DNA of 51,139 bases from Acidobacteriota bacterium (GTDB lineage: Bacteria > Acidobacteriota > Thermoanaerobaculia > Multivoradales > JAHEKO01): positions 1-51,139 of the forward strand of contig JAOTWP010000013.1 of assembly GCA_029862975.1 (NCBI GenBank). The letters are read 5' to 3'. The position numbers and the translations under genes were made by a program. Below the pieces are notes generated by a model. That model saw only the letters and a list, made by a program, of their open reading frames with translations. It did no database searches and was not told where the DNA came from. Numbering within the stretch: position 1 is the stretch's first letter; each line of letters begins with the position of its first letter. This document shows positions 32,185-40,708 of this stretch, piece by piece.

Positions 32185-34670
32185 TGAGCGACGAGAGCCC
32201 GAGGATCGGAGTGTTCGTCTGCGAGTGCGGCCACAACATCGCCGGCACGGTGGACACCGCGGAGGTCGCCCGCTTCGCGGCCGGTCTGCCGGACGTGGTG
32301 GCGGTGGTCGAGAATCGCTACACCTGCGCCGATCCGGGCCAGCAGGAGATCCAGAAGGCGATCGCGGAGCACAAGCTCAACCGCGTCGTCATCGCCTCGT
32401 GCACGCCCAAGATCCACGAGCCGACGTTCCGGCACTGCGTGGCGGAGGCCGGTCTCAACCCGTACCTGATGGAGATGGCCAACGTCCGCGAGCACTGCTC
32501 CTGGGTCCACATGAAGGACCGGGCGGCGGCCACCGCCAAGGCCAAGGACCTGGTGGCCAGCGCCGTGGGCCGGGCCGCCCGGCTGGTGGCGCAGGACGAG
32601 AAGACCTTCCCGGTCACCGACGCGGCGCTGGTCATCGGCGGCGGGGTGGCGGGCATCCAGGCGGCGCTGGAGCTGGCCGACGGCGGCCATCAGGTGTATC
32701 TCATAGAAAGGGGGCCATCCATCGGTGGGATCATGTCGGCGCTCGACAAGACCTTCCCCACCATGGATTGCTCGATATGAATTCTCGGCCCTAAAATGAT
32801 GGATGCCGGTCGGCATCCCCGCATCGAGCTCCTGGTCAACTCCGAAGTCGAAGACGTCACCGGCTTCGTCGGCAACTACCGCGCCACCGTGCGCCGGCGC
32901 GCCAGCTACGTCGACGCCTCCGAGTGCACCTCCTGCGGCGACTGCGCCGACGTCTGCCCGGTCGTCGTTCCCGACGAGTACCAGCAGGGCCTGTCCTCGC
33001 GGCGCGCGATCCACCTCCCCTTCCCCCAGGCCGTGCCGTCGTCGTACTACCTCGACGCCGCGAGCTGCCTGGGCTTCAACCCGATCGCCTGCGGCAAGTG
33101 CCTCGAGGTCTGCGACAAGAAGTGCATCGACTTCGACGTCACGGACGAGCTGCTCGATCTCGAGGTCGGCACGATCGTCGTCGCCACCGGCATGGAGCCC
33201 TACGACCCGCGGCCCTACGACGAGTACGGCTACGCCCGCTTCGACGACGTCGTGACCTCGATGGAGTTCGAGCGGCTGATCTGCGCCGGCGGTCCCAGCG
33301 CCGGCGAGCTGGTGCGCCCCTCGGACGGCAAGGTGCCGCAGCGGGTGGGCTTCATCCAGTGCGTCGGCTCGCGGTCGACGACCCGCGGCGTGCCCTACTG
33401 CTCGAACATCTGCTGTATGAACACCGTCAAGCAGACGCTGCAGATCGCCGAGCACTACCCGGCGGCGCGGCAGACGGTCTTCTACATCGACATCCGCGCC
33501 TTCGGCAAGGGCTTCGAGGACCTCTACCGCCGCAGCCGCGAGGAGGGCGTCGACTACGTGCGCGGCCTGCCCGGCTCGGTCGTGCGCGACCCGGAGACCG
33601 GCGAGCTCGTCGTCCAGGTCGAGAACACGCTGGCCGGGCGGCGCGAGGAGCACCGCCTCGACATGCTGGTCCTCTCCGTCGGTCTCGTGCCGCGCAAGCT
33701 CGAGGGCGCGACCAACGGCCGCCGTCACATCGACGAGATCTTGAGCCTCTCCCACACCTCCGACGGCTTCGTGATGGAGTCCCATCCGAAGCTCAAGCCG
33801 GTCGACGCGCCGACCCGCGGCGTCTACTTCGCCGGCTGCGTGGAGGCGCCCAAGGACGTCAAGGACAGCGTCACGCAGGCCGGCGCCGCCGCCGTCCGCG
33901 CCGCCAACGTGCTCGGCGCCGGCCAGGTGCGGATCGAGGCGATCACGGCCCTCCTCGTGCCCGATCTGTGCGCCCGCTGCAAGATCTGCGCGGACGTGTG
34001 TCCCTTCAACGCCATCGTCCAGGCCGACAAGAAGGCCGGCCTCGACCCCGAGTTCATCGAGGCGGCCTGCGCCGGCTGCGGTACCTGCGCCGCGGAGTGC
34101 CCCTTCGACGCCATCGTCATGCGCCACTTCGAGGACGCCCAGATCGAGGCGCAGATCGACGCCATCCTGGCTACCGACCCGCTCGAGAAGATCGTCGCCT
34201 TCGCCTGCAACTGGTGCTCCTACGCCGGCGGCGACAACGCCGGCACGTCGCGGCTGCAGTATCCGCCGGCGATCCGTCTGATCCGCACCATGTGCAGCGG
34301 CCGCGTCGACCAGCGGTTCATCTGGCACGCCTTCGAGCGCGGCGCGCCGTTGGTCCTCGTGTCCGGCTGTCACTTCGCCGACTGCCACTACATCGACGCG
34401 GTCACCTGGACCCAGCGGCGGGTGGAGAAGGTGTGGACGAAGATGGAGAAGCTCGGCATCCGGCCGGAGCGGCTGCAGCTCGAGTGGATCAGCGCCGCCG
34501 AGGGCCAGAAGTTCGCCCGCGTCATGCGCGAGCTCGACGCGATGCTGCGCGGCGTGAGCGCCGAAGAGGTCGCCGAGACGGTGCGCATCCTGGAGAAACA
34601 GAAGCTCAGCCGACCCAAGGGCGTGGCGGCGAAGCCCGAGCCGGCTCTCGCCGCGGCGGCGCCGGCGTGA
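32184..34670 (+). CDS. hdrA: Selenocysteine-containing HdrA-MvhD electron-bifurcation flavoprotein (reads through TGA at 32778-32780)
   Basis: Read as one 828-residue protein with Sec199. Up to the TGA the frame gives FAD-binding VIGGGVAGIQAALELADGG (GxGxxG at 152-157) and TFPTMDCSI. After it the same frame continues ILGPKMMDAGRHPRIELL, exactly the HdrA family order, where a Cys is expected at the TGA. Fe-S motifs follow: Cys248, 251, 254 and 258, a CGKCLEVCDKKC block, Cys596, 599, 602 and 606, and a last CAGCGTCAAECP. The C-terminus (about 668-810) is an MvhD domain (CNWCSYAGGD). Archaeal HdrA selenoproteins are known. HdrA is the FAD centre that splits electrons between ferredoxin and the HdrB side. 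A conventional gene caller would report two genes (ending 32780; starting near 32796). Confidence 0.9.
32778..32780 (+). other. In-frame TGA predicted to encode selenocysteine (Sec199 of HdrA)
   Basis: The codon lies in DCSI-TGA-ILGPKMM. HdrA proteins carry Cys here (CSxC), and one base change from TGC gives TGA. Both sides remain in the same frame without any insertion or deletion, which argues against a frameshift or decay. The following hairpin supports recoding. Confidence 0.88.
32801..32818 (+). promoter_or_regulatory. Bacterial SECIS-like hairpin
   Basis: A perfect 7-bp stem GGATGCC / GGCATCC encloses the tetraloop GGTC. The loop begins 28 bases after the TGA, within the range accepted for bacterial SECIS elements. 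GGUC is the same loop that SelB recognises in the E. coli fdhF SECIS. Unlike that element there is no bulged U in the stem, though an unpaired U lies directly below it. Confidence 0.82.
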
Positions 34671-34683
34671 GGGAGGCACGACG

Positions 34684-34851
34684 ATGAGCCAGCAAGCGAC
34701 GTTCTACTGCCTGCGCTGCGCGAGCCGGTTCCCGCTGGGCTACGACCCCAAGAAGGTCGTCGAGAGAAGCTGCCCCGAGTGCGGCAGCAACAGCGTGCGC
34801 CTCGAGACTCCGGCCGCCGCCGCCAGCCACGAAGCCGCGAAGCGACACTAG
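34684..34851 (+). CDS. Small zinc-ribbon protein at the end of the kor-hdr operon
   Basis: A 55-residue protein beginning MSQQATFYCLRC. Two Cys pairs, CLRC (9-12) and CPEC (30-33), form a zinc-ribbon or rubredoxin-like knuckle; the tail is Ala/His-rich. It starts 13 bases after hdrA with GGGAGG upstream, and ends 17 bases before the hemerythrin start, so all three are probably one transcript. It is short enough to be missed by standard gene calling. It could be an assembly or regulatory accessory of the Hdr complex; no function is assigned. Confidence 0.75.
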   Translation: MSQQATFYCLRCASRFPLGYDPKKVVERSCPECGSNSVRLETPAAAASHEAAKRH

Positions 34852-34868
34852 ACAGGAGGATGATGACG

Positions 34869-35342
34869 ATGCCGGAAGTCCTGACGAACACGTGGGCTCG
34901 GCAGGTGATGGCGGAGCACCGCGAGCTGCGGGCCGACGTGGCCCGCCTGCGCGAGTTCCTGAACGCGCCGCGGCCCGCGGCGTCCCGCGCCGGCGCCCAC
35001 AGCTGGGCCGCCGAGCTGTCCAGCCGGCTGTCGGCGCTGCACGACAAGCTGTTCCGCCACTTCCGCCTGGAAGAGGAGGGCGGCATGGTGGAGGAGGTGT
35101 CGACGGCGCACCCGCGAGCGGCCGGCGAGATCACGCGGATCGTCGCCGACCATCCCCGGATGCTGCAGGAGACGCGCGAGCTGGTCGGCTTGACCCTCGA
35201 CTACTCGGCCGCCAGGACGCCGATCGACGTGCCCCTGCGGCGGCGCGTCACGGCGCTGCTCGACTGGCTCGAAGAGCACGAGCGCGACGAGACCGACCTC
35301 ATCCAGCGGGTCGAGTACCGCGACACCGCCGCCGCCGACTGA
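34869..35342 (+). CDS. Hemerythrin-like domain protein
   Basis: A 157-residue four-helix protein. His and Glu residues in AEHRELRADV, LFRHFRLEEEGGM, DHPRMLQET and WLEEHERDETDLIQRVE are placed as in hemerythrin-like HHE domains, which bind a di-iron site and O2. An AGGAGG site (34854-34859) favours ATG 34869; ATGs at 34860 and 34863 are too close to it. It follows the oxygen-sensitive kor-hdr genes and may scavenge or sense O2 or NO for them. No signal peptide is seen, so it is cytoplasmic. Confidence 0.82.
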   Translation: MPEVLTNTWARQVMAEHRELRADVARLREFLNAPRPAASRAGAHSWAAELSSRLSALHDKLFRHFRLEEEGGMVEEVSTAHPRAAGEITRIVADHPRMLQETRELVGLTLDYSAARTPIDVPLRRRVTALLDWLEEHERDETDLIQRVEYRDTAAAD

Positions 35343-35369
35343 GCGCGGGGAGCTTTCCGAAACAGGTCG

Positions 35370-35386
35370 CGACGCTCGAAGCGTCG
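35370..35386. terminator. Hairpin between convergent hemerythrin and sod genes
   Basis: CGACGC / GCGTCG with loop TCGAA, a perfect 6-bp stem 28 bases after the hemerythrin stop. There is no T tract, as expected in such GC-rich DNA. It and the next hairpin may together end transcription from both sides. Confidence 0.45.
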
Positions 35387-35389
35387 GAT

Positions 35390-35411
35390 CCCCTGGCCTT
35401 CCGCCCAGGGG
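35390..35411. terminator. Second hairpin between convergent hemerythrin and sod genes
   Basis: CCCCTGG / CCAGGGG with an 8-base loop forms a 7-bp stem 22 bases from the sod stop. It is the stronger of the two hairpins in this gap and works in either orientation. Confidence 0.5.
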
Positions 35412-35432
35412 CCCCCACCGTCCTCCGATCCC

Positions 35433-36128
35433 TCAGCCGGTGATCTTGCCGAGGGCCTGTTCCAGTTGAGCGAGCTGGGCCGTGGCCCAGGTGTCGAGAT
35501 CCGCGATGCCGTCGGCGACCTTGATGAGTCCGTAGTAGGCGTCGACTCGCGCCCAGTCGACGACGTTCCACCAGGCATCGATGTAATCCGCCCGCCGGTT
35601 CTGGTAGTTCAGGTAGTAGGCGTGCTCCCAGACGTCGATCCCGAGGATGGGCACCTGACCTCGGGAGAGGGGGTTGTCCTGGTTCGGGGTCTTCGTGACC
35701 TCGAGGCTGCCCTGGGCGTCGACCACGAGCCAGGCCCAGCCGCTACCGAACTGCGTCATGCCGGCCTGCTTGAGTCGCGCCCTGAGCTCGTCGAACGAGC
35801 CGAACGCACTGCCGATGGCACCGCGGACGAGCGGTCCGGGCTCGCCGCCGCCGCCAGGCTTCATCAGTGACCAGAACAGCGAATGGTTCAGGTGGCCGCC
35901 GCCGTTGTTGCGAACCGCCGTTCGGATGTTCTCGGGGATCGCGTCGAGGCCCATGATCAGCTCGAGCACGCTCTTCTCCTGCAGATCCGGGTGCCCTTCG
36001 AGCGCGGCGTTGAGATTGGCCACGTAGGCCTGGTGGTGCTTGCCGTGATGGATGGTCATGGTGGTCCCGTCGATGTGGGGCTCCAGGTCTCCGTGGCCGT
36101 AGGGCAGGTCGGGTAGCTTGTGGGGCAT
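35433..36128 (-). CDS. sod: Fe/Mn superoxide dismutase
   Basis: A 231-residue dismutase that converts superoxide to O2 and H2O2. All four metal ligands are visible: His27 ([10 protein letters not shown]), His82 ([10 protein letters not shown]), Asp165 and His169 ([13 protein letters not shown]). The [11 protein letters not shown] context suggests a Mn-type or cambialistic enzyme rather than strict Fe. There is no signal peptide, so it is cytoplasmic. The start is ATG 36128, with AGAGGAG upstream; the open frame extends farther, but without a better start. It lies convergent to the oxygen-sensitive kor-hdr operon and its hemerythrin, and a perfect inverted repeat lies about 30 bases upstream. 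Confidence 0.95.
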   Translation of the reverse strand: MPHKLPDLPYGHGDLEPHIDGTTMTIHHGKHHQAYVANLNAALEGHPDLQEKSVLELIMGLDAIPENIRTAVRNNGGGHLNHSLFWSLMKPGGGGEPGPLVRGAIGSAFGSFDELRARLKQAGMTQFGSGWAWLVVDAQGSLEVTKTPNQDNPLSRGQVPILGIDVWEHAYYLNYQNRRADYIDAWWNVVDWARVDAYYGLIKVADGIADLDTWATAQLAQLEQALGKITG

Positions 36129-36156
36129 GGTTTCGCTCCTCTGGCTGGTTGCAAGT

Positions 36157-36178
36157 CCGGTTCGCGGTACGGAACCGG
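36157..36178. repeat. Inverted repeat upstream of superoxide dismutase
   Basis: CCGGTTC / GAACCGG, perfect 7-bp arms with an 8-base spacer, centred about 40 bases before the sod ATG. The position suits an operator or a 5' leader hairpin. No known regulator consensus was recognised. Confidence 0.5.
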
Positions 36179-36331
36179 GTTCGTAGGATTCGGCGTCGGT
36201 GCGCCGCGGTCGACGGGTGGCCGTCGGCATCGCGGCGGAGAGTATTCTAGCGGCTGCTTCTCCCCTCGTGCACGATGGGTCCATTCGCCCCTGCTGCCGG
36301 CCGCGAATGCAAGGCAAATGACGATCGAATC

Positions 36332-36360
36332 TTGTATTCCTCGACGAATGCTTGTAAGCT
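36332..36360 (+). promoter_or_regulatory. Predicted promoter of the AbrB/PIN operon
   Basis: TTGTAT (36332-36337), 17 bases, TAAGCT (36355-36360). The antitoxin ATG at 36369 is 8 bases past the -10 hexamer, so the leader would be 0-3 bases. The motif CTTGTA recurs at 36331 and 36351 and could be a repressor site. Confidence 0.45.
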
Positions 36361-36368
36361 GGGTCTCC

Positions 36369-36599
36369 ATGGACACGGTCGTATCCAAGCGCGGTCAGAC
36401 GGTCGTCCCCGCGGCCATTCGCAGACGCCATCAGATCCACGAGGGAGATCGGCTCGCGTGGCTCGACGACGGCTCGACGATCCGGGTCGTACCCCTGGCC
36501 GCGGACCCGATCAAGGCGCTCCGCGGCGCCGGCAAGAGCGGGCGCCTGACGGAGCGCCTGCTCGCGGAGCGCGCCGAGGACCGGCGGCGTGCCCCCTGA
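36369..36599 (+). CDS. AbrB/SpoVT-type antitoxin
   Basis: A 76-residue swapped-hairpin antitoxin. The N-terminus [23 protein letters not shown], then [19 protein letters not shown], is the standard AbrB/MazE-like DNA-binding fold. The C-terminal helix ([16 protein letters not shown]) should wrap the PIN toxin. It overlaps the toxin gene by 11 bases. There is no Shine-Dalgarno sequence, in keeping with a very short or absent leader. Confidence 0.85.
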   Translation: MDTVVSKRGQTVVPAAIRRRHQIHEGDRLAWLDDGSTIRVVPLAADPIKALRGAGKSGRLTERLLAERAEDRRRAP

Positions 36600-36996
36600 G
36601 CCGTTCCTTCTCGACAGCTCGGCGCTGCTCACCCTCATCGAGGACGAGCCCGGAGCCGGCCGGGTCGAGAAGGTGCTCAGGACCCGGCCCTGCCTGATTC
36701 CGTGGCTGGCCCTGCTCGAGGTGCACTACGTCACCCAGCGGGAAGAAGGGCTCGACGAGGCGGAGCGCAGACTCGCCCTTCTCGAGGACCTGCCCGCCGA
36801 GGTGCTCTGGCAGGCCGACGTCGCGGTGCTGCGCGCGGCCGCGAGCTTCAAGGCGGTGCACCGGATCTCCTTGGCCGACGCCGTGATCGCGGGCTTCGCC
36901 AAGGCGCGAGGTGCCACGCTCCTGCACAAGGACCCGGAGCTCGAGGCCGTCGCGGGACACGTCGCGCTCGAGGCTCTGCCCTACAAGGGCGGGTAG
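36589..36996 (+). CDS. PIN-domain toxin
   Basis: A 135-residue PIN ribonuclease, the toxin partner of the AbrB-type antitoxin. The first acidic motif is [14 protein letters not shown] and the distal one is [15 protein letters not shown]. It starts at GTG 36589, within the antitoxin gene, so translation is coupled. Its RNA target is not predictable. Confidence 0.85.
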   Translation: MPPEPFLLDSSALLTLIEDEPGAGRVEKVLRTRPCLIPWLALLEVHYVTQREEGLDEAERRLALLEDLPAEVLWQADVAVLRAAASFKAVHRISLADAVIAGFAKARGATLLHKDPELEAVAGHVALEALPYKGG

Positions 36997-37011
36997 GGGA
37001 TTTCCGAGCCA

Positions 37012-37046
37012 GCCGCGTGACCCGGCCGCGTGACCCGGCCGCGTGA
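37012..37046. repeat. Three direct repeats of GCCGCGTGA upstream of napD
   Basis: GCCGCGTGA occurs at 37012, 37025 and 37038, with CCCG between copies, giving a 13-base period about 85 bases before the napD start. The regular spacing suggests a regulator-binding array for the nap operon, though a chance tandem duplication is possible. Confidence 0.5.
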
Positions 37047-37130
37047 AAGCAATCTGCGGATAGAATCCCGTGACTCGAGCCCGTCGCCGGGATCACGATC
37101 GAGGCCCGGGCGGCCGCCCATCGGAGCGCG

Positions 37131-37412
37131 ATGCACTATTCCGGAATCGTCGTCAAGGCCGACCCGCGGCGGGTCGACGACTGCCGCTGCGCCCTCGAGC
37201 AGTTGCCCGGCGTCGAGGTGCACTACATCGAGCCGGAAAGCGGCCGGCTCGTGGCAGTTCAGGAGACGGCGAGCGCCGCCGCCCAGGCGGAAGGGCTGCG
37301 GCGGATCCAGGGATTGCCGCTCGTCAAGGTCGCCGCGCTCGTCGAGCACCGGATCGAGCCGGACGACGGCGGGCGCGAGCTCGTGCGGGAAGGGGGAGCG
37401 GGATGGAGCTGA
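37131..37412 (+). CDS. napD: NapD-type maturation chaperone of periplasmic nitrate reductase
   Basis: A 93-residue protein with the small ferredoxin-like fold of Nap[19 protein letters not shown], then [24 protein letters not shown] and [16 protein letters not shown]. NapD binds the Tat signal peptide of NapA and holds back export until the molybdenum cofactor is inserted. It overlaps napA by 10 bases, as expected for a dedicated chaperone. It is the first gene of a compact napDAB set. Confidence 0.88.
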   Translation: MHYSGIVVKADPRRVDDCRCALEQLPGVEVHYIEPESGRLVAVQETASAAAQAEGLRRIQGLPLVKVAALVEHRIEPDDGGRELVREGGAGWS

Positions 37413-40168
37413 ACGGCAGCTGGTCGCGACGCGACTTCATCAAGGCGAGCGTGGCCGCAGCGGCGGCCTCGGCGGTCGGGATCCCCGTGGCGGCGTGGGC
37501 GGCCTCTCCCGACGCCGAGTGGCGCTGGGACAAGGGCGTGTGCCGCTTCTGCGGGGTGGGCTGCGGCATCCGCATCGCCACCCACGCGGGCAGGGTGGTC
37601 GCCGTCCAGGGCGACCGCGACAACCCCGTCAACCGCGGCTTGCTGTGCGCCAAGGGCTACGCCAACGCCCAGATCCTCTACGGCGAGGACCGGCTGACCC
37701 GCCCCCTGCTGCGGATGAAGGACGGCAAGTTCGACAAGCAGGGCGATTTCGTGCCGGTCTCCTGGGAGCGCGCCTTCGACGAGATGGAGCGCCAGTTCAA
37801 GCGCGTCCACGCCGAGCTCGGGCCGACCGGGGTCGGGATCATGGGCTCGGGCCAGTACACGGTGCAGGAAGGCTACGCGGCCGTCAAGCTCGCCAAGGCC
37901 GGCTGGCGCACCAACAACCTCGACCCCAACGCCCGCCACTGCATGGCCTCGGCGGTGGCCGCCTTCATGCAGGTCTTCGGCATCGACGAGCCGGCCGGTT
38001 GCTACGACGACATCGAGCTGACCGACACGGCCGTCCTGTGGGGCGCCAACATGGCCGAGATGCACCCCATGCTGTGGGCGCGGATCGTCGACCGGCGCCT
38101 GGCGCGGGACGACTACCGGATCGTCAACCTGACGACCTACGCCAACCGCTCCTCCGACCTGGCCGACGACGAGATCGTCTTCGCGCCGGGCACCGATCTG
38201 GCGATCTGGAACTACATCGCGCGCGAGATCGTCGAGCGCGGCGCCGTCGACCACGAGTTCGTCGACCGCCACTGCGTGTTCGCCACCGGGCCCTACGACA
38301 TCGGCTACGGCATGCGCGGCACGGACGAGTTCGCCTACGCCGCCGAGAAGGACACCCAGGCCCGGGAGCGTGACGTCGTGCTGACACGGGAAGAGGCCAT
38401 CGCCCAGCGCCGGAATCCCGACGAGGTCCACCGGATCGCCCAGACGAGCGCCGCGGCCGCCGGCAAGCACTGGCGGATCTCGTTCGACGAGCTCCGGCGG
38501 GCGCTTGCGCCCTACACCCTCGACTTCGTGGCCGCCCTCTCCCAGGGCGACCCCGAAGAGAAGCCCGACGCCTACCGCCAGAAGCTCGAGCGGCTGGCCG
38601 GCTACTACGCCGACCCGCGGCGCAAGGTCGTGTCGTTCTGGACGATGGGCTTCAACCAGCACACCCGCGGCACCTGGGTCAACGAGCAGGCCTACATGGT
38701 GCATCTGCTGACCGGCAAGCAGGCCAAGCCGGGCAACGGCGCCTTCTCGCTGACCGGCCAGCCGTCGGCCTGCGGCACGGCGCGCGAGGTGGGGACCTTC
38801 TCGCACAGGCTGCCGGCCGACATGGTGGTCGACAACCCCGGCCACCGGCGGCGCGCGGAGGAGGTCTGGAAGCTGCCCGGCCGCACCCTGAACCCGAAGG
38901 TCGGCAGCCACATCACGAAGATGATGCGCGACCTCGAGGACGGCTCGCTCAAGTGGCTCTGGGTGCAGGTGACGAATCCCTTCCAGTCGACGGCCAACGC
39001 CAACCACTGGCTCCCGGCGGCCCGCGAGCGCGACTGCTTCATCGTCGTCTCGGACGTCTACCCGACCCTGTCGTGCAAGGTCGCCGACCTCATCCTGCCC
39101 TCGGCGATGATCTTCGAGAAGTGGGGGGCCTACGGCAACTCCGAGCGCCGCACCCAGATGTGGCGCCAGCAGGTGCCGCCGCCCGGCGAGGCGCGCAGCG
39201 ACGTGTGGCAGATGATGGAGCTCGCCAAGCGGTTCACCCTCGCCGAGGTGTGGGGCGCCCAGCCCGTCCCCGGCTTGAGCGACCCGGAGTTCGACGACGG
39301 CGCGCTGCCGGACGTGCTCGCGGAGGCCGAGAAGCTGGGCTACGCGCGCGACGCCACGCTCTACGATGTGCTCTTCGCGACCCCGGCCAACCGGCGCTTC
39401 GCCTGGCCGGATCCGATCGCCGACGGGCGCGGCAACTGCACGGTGAGCGCGGCGGGGCTCGAGTGGTTCCCCGAGAAGGCGCTCTTCGAGGAGTACGCCG
39501 AATTCGGCCGCGGTCACGCCCACGACCTCGCCGCCTTCGACACCTACTACCGCGACGACGTCAGGGGGCTGCGCTGGCCGGTGGTCGACGGCCGGGAGAC
39601 GCCGTGGCGCTTCAACGAGGAGCACGATCCCTACTGCGCACCGGGCTCGGGCTTCGACTTCTACGGCGGCGCCCTCAAAGCGCTGCCTGCCGGCGACCTC
39701 GACGGCGTCACCGATCCCGCGCCCCAGTCGCTGCCCGGCAGGGCGAAGATCTTCTTCCGCCCCTACGCCGCGCCGGCGGAGAGCCCCGACGCCGACTACC
39801 CCCTGTGGCTCGCGACGGGGCGGGTGCTCGAGCACTGGCATTCGGGGACGATGACCCGCCGGGTCCCGGAGCTTCACGCGGCCGTGCCCACGGCCCAGCT
39901 CTTCATGCACCCGGCCGACGCCAAGGCGCGGAGCCTGGCCCAGGACGACCTCGCCTGGATCGAGTCGCGGCGCGGCAAGATCCGCGCCCGCGTCGAGACC
40001 GCGGGCCGCAACGCGATGCCGCGCGGCAGCGTCTTCGTCCCTTGGTTCGACGAAGGGGTCTTCATCAACAAGGTGACGCTCGACGCGACCTGCCCGATCT
40101 CCAAGGAGACGGACTTCAAGAAGTGCGCCGTCCAGGTCTACAAGGCGGAGGGCCCCGAGAATGCGTAA
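37403..40168 (+). CDS. napA: Periplasmic nitrate reductase catalytic subunit
   Basis: A 921-residue molybdoenzyme that reduces nitrate to nitrite in the periplasm. A Tat signal (SRRDFIK, 8-14) leads to a 4Fe-4S site (Cys47, 50, 54 and 82). Cys180 in NARHCMAS is the expected molybdenum ligand, so it is not a selenoprotein. The length and the inserted blocks match the long (about 925-residue) NapA of epsilon- and deltaproteobacteria more than the 830-residue enteric form. ATG 37403 lies within the napD end. It overlaps napB by 8 bases. A formate dehydrogenase identity is less likely, given napD and napB. Confidence 0.92.
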   Translation: MELNGSWSRRDFIKASVAAAAASAVGIPVAAWAASPDAEWRWDKGVCRFCGVGCGIRIATHAGRVVAVQGDRDNPVNRGLLCAKGYANAQILYGEDRLTRPLLRMKDGKFDKQGDFVPVSWERAFDEMERQFKRVHAELGPTGVGIMGSGQYTVQEGYAAVKLAKAGWRTNNLDPNARHCMASAVAAFMQVFGIDEPAGCYDDIELTDTAVLWGANMAEMHPMLWARIVDRRLARDDYRIVNLTTYANRSSDLADDEIVFAPGTDLAIWNYIAREIVERGAVDHEFVDRHCVFATGPYDIGYGMRGTDEFAYAAEKDTQARERDVVLTREEAIAQRRNPDEVHRIAQTSAAAAGKHWRISFDELRRALAPYTLDFVAALSQGDPEEKPDAYRQKLERLAGYYADPRRKVVSFWTMGFNQHTRGTWVNEQAYMVHLLTGKQAKPGNGAFSLTGQPSACGTAREVGTFSHRLPADMVVDNPGHRRRAEEVWKLPGRTLNPKVGSHITKMMRDLEDGSLKWLWVQVTNPFQSTANANHWLPAARERDCFIVVSDVYPTLSCKVADLILPSAMIFEKWGAYGNSERRTQMWRQQVPPPGEARSDVWQMMELAKRFTLAEVWGAQPVPGLSDPEFDDGALPDVLAEAEKLGYARDATLYDVLFATPANRRFAWPDPIADGRGNCTVSAAGLEWFPEKALFEEYAEFGRGHAHDLAAFDTYYRDDVRGLRWPVVDGRETPWRFNEEHDPYCAPGSGFDFYGGALKALPAGDLDGVTDPAPQSLPGRAKIFFRPYAAPAESPDADYPLWLATGRVLEHWHSGTMTRRVPELHAAVPTAQLFMHPADAKARSLAQDDLAWIESRRGKIRARVETAGRNAMPRGSVFVPWFDEGVFINKVTLDATCPISKETDFKKCAVQVYKAEGPENA

Positions 40169-40643
40169 GCGCTGGATATTGACGGCCACCGTGATCCTCG
40201 CGCTCGCCGCCGGCGCCGGCGGCCTGGCGCGAGGCGAGCAAGAGCAGCCGACGCCGATCGCCGACGCCGACCTCGGCCTTTCCAAGGGCAGCGTCTTCGA
40301 GGTGCCGTCGCCGCCCGTGCCGGCGGTCAACGAAGCGGACCCCGGCGACCTGCCGCCGGTTGCCCGCGCCTTCCCGGACGCGCCGCCGCGGGTGCCGCAC
40401 GCCGTCGCCGACTTCCTGCCGATCACCCGCCGGGAGAACTGGTGCGTCGACTGCCACGCCCTCGACTGGACGGCGCCCCAGGAAGACGAGCCGACGCCGA
40501 TCCCGGAGAGTCACTACCGGGACCTGCGGGCCGCCCCGGAGACCGTCGGCGACGAGGTCGCGGGCGCGCGCTGGGTCTGCGTGTCGTGCCACCTCCCGGT
40601 GACCGCCGCGCCGCCGCTGGTCGCGAGCTCCTTCGGCGATTGA
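40161..40643 (+). CDS. napB: NapB-type diheme cytochrome c
   Basis: A 160-residue exported cytochrome with a signal peptide ([16 protein letters not shown]). Two heme-binding motifs are seen, CVDCH (95-99) and CVSCH (140-144). His80 (RVPHAV) and His118 (PESHYRDLR) are placed as the distal ligands, as in other NapB proteins. It feeds electrons to NapA. No napC or napGH quinol-oxidising partner follows it; the next gene is an unrelated glycosyltransferase. Confidence 0.9.
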   Translation: MRKRWILTATVILALAAGAGGLARGEQEQPTPIADADLGLSKGSVFEVPSPPVPAVNEADPGDLPPVARAFPDAPPRVPHAVADFLPITRRENWCVDCHALDWTAPQEDEPTPIPESHYRDLRAAPETVGDEVAGARWVCVSCHLPVTAAPPLVASSFGD

Positions 40644-40708
40644 GGACTCGGCGCCCGGGCGGTTCCGCGGCCGGCGGCGGAGTCGAGCGGCCGGCGGCCG
40701 GTCTGAGA

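Noticed and set aside
32184-34670. hdrA as a pseudogene or as two genes split by a nonsense mutation
   Set aside because: The TGA falls exactly at a family Cys, the frame and motifs continue without loss, and a SECIS-type hairpin follows. No other damage is seen in the operon.
37012-37046. The GCCGCGTGA repeats, or the CACCGTGC repeats near 47600, as a CRISPR array or plasmid iteron origin
   Set aside because: The repeats are only 8-9 bases with 0-4-base spacers, there are only three copies, and no cas or replication-initiator gene is nearby.
37403-40168. The molybdoenzyme as formate dehydrogenase with selenocysteine
   Set aside because: The metal ligand is an ordinary Cys codon (Cys180), and napD and napB flank the gene.
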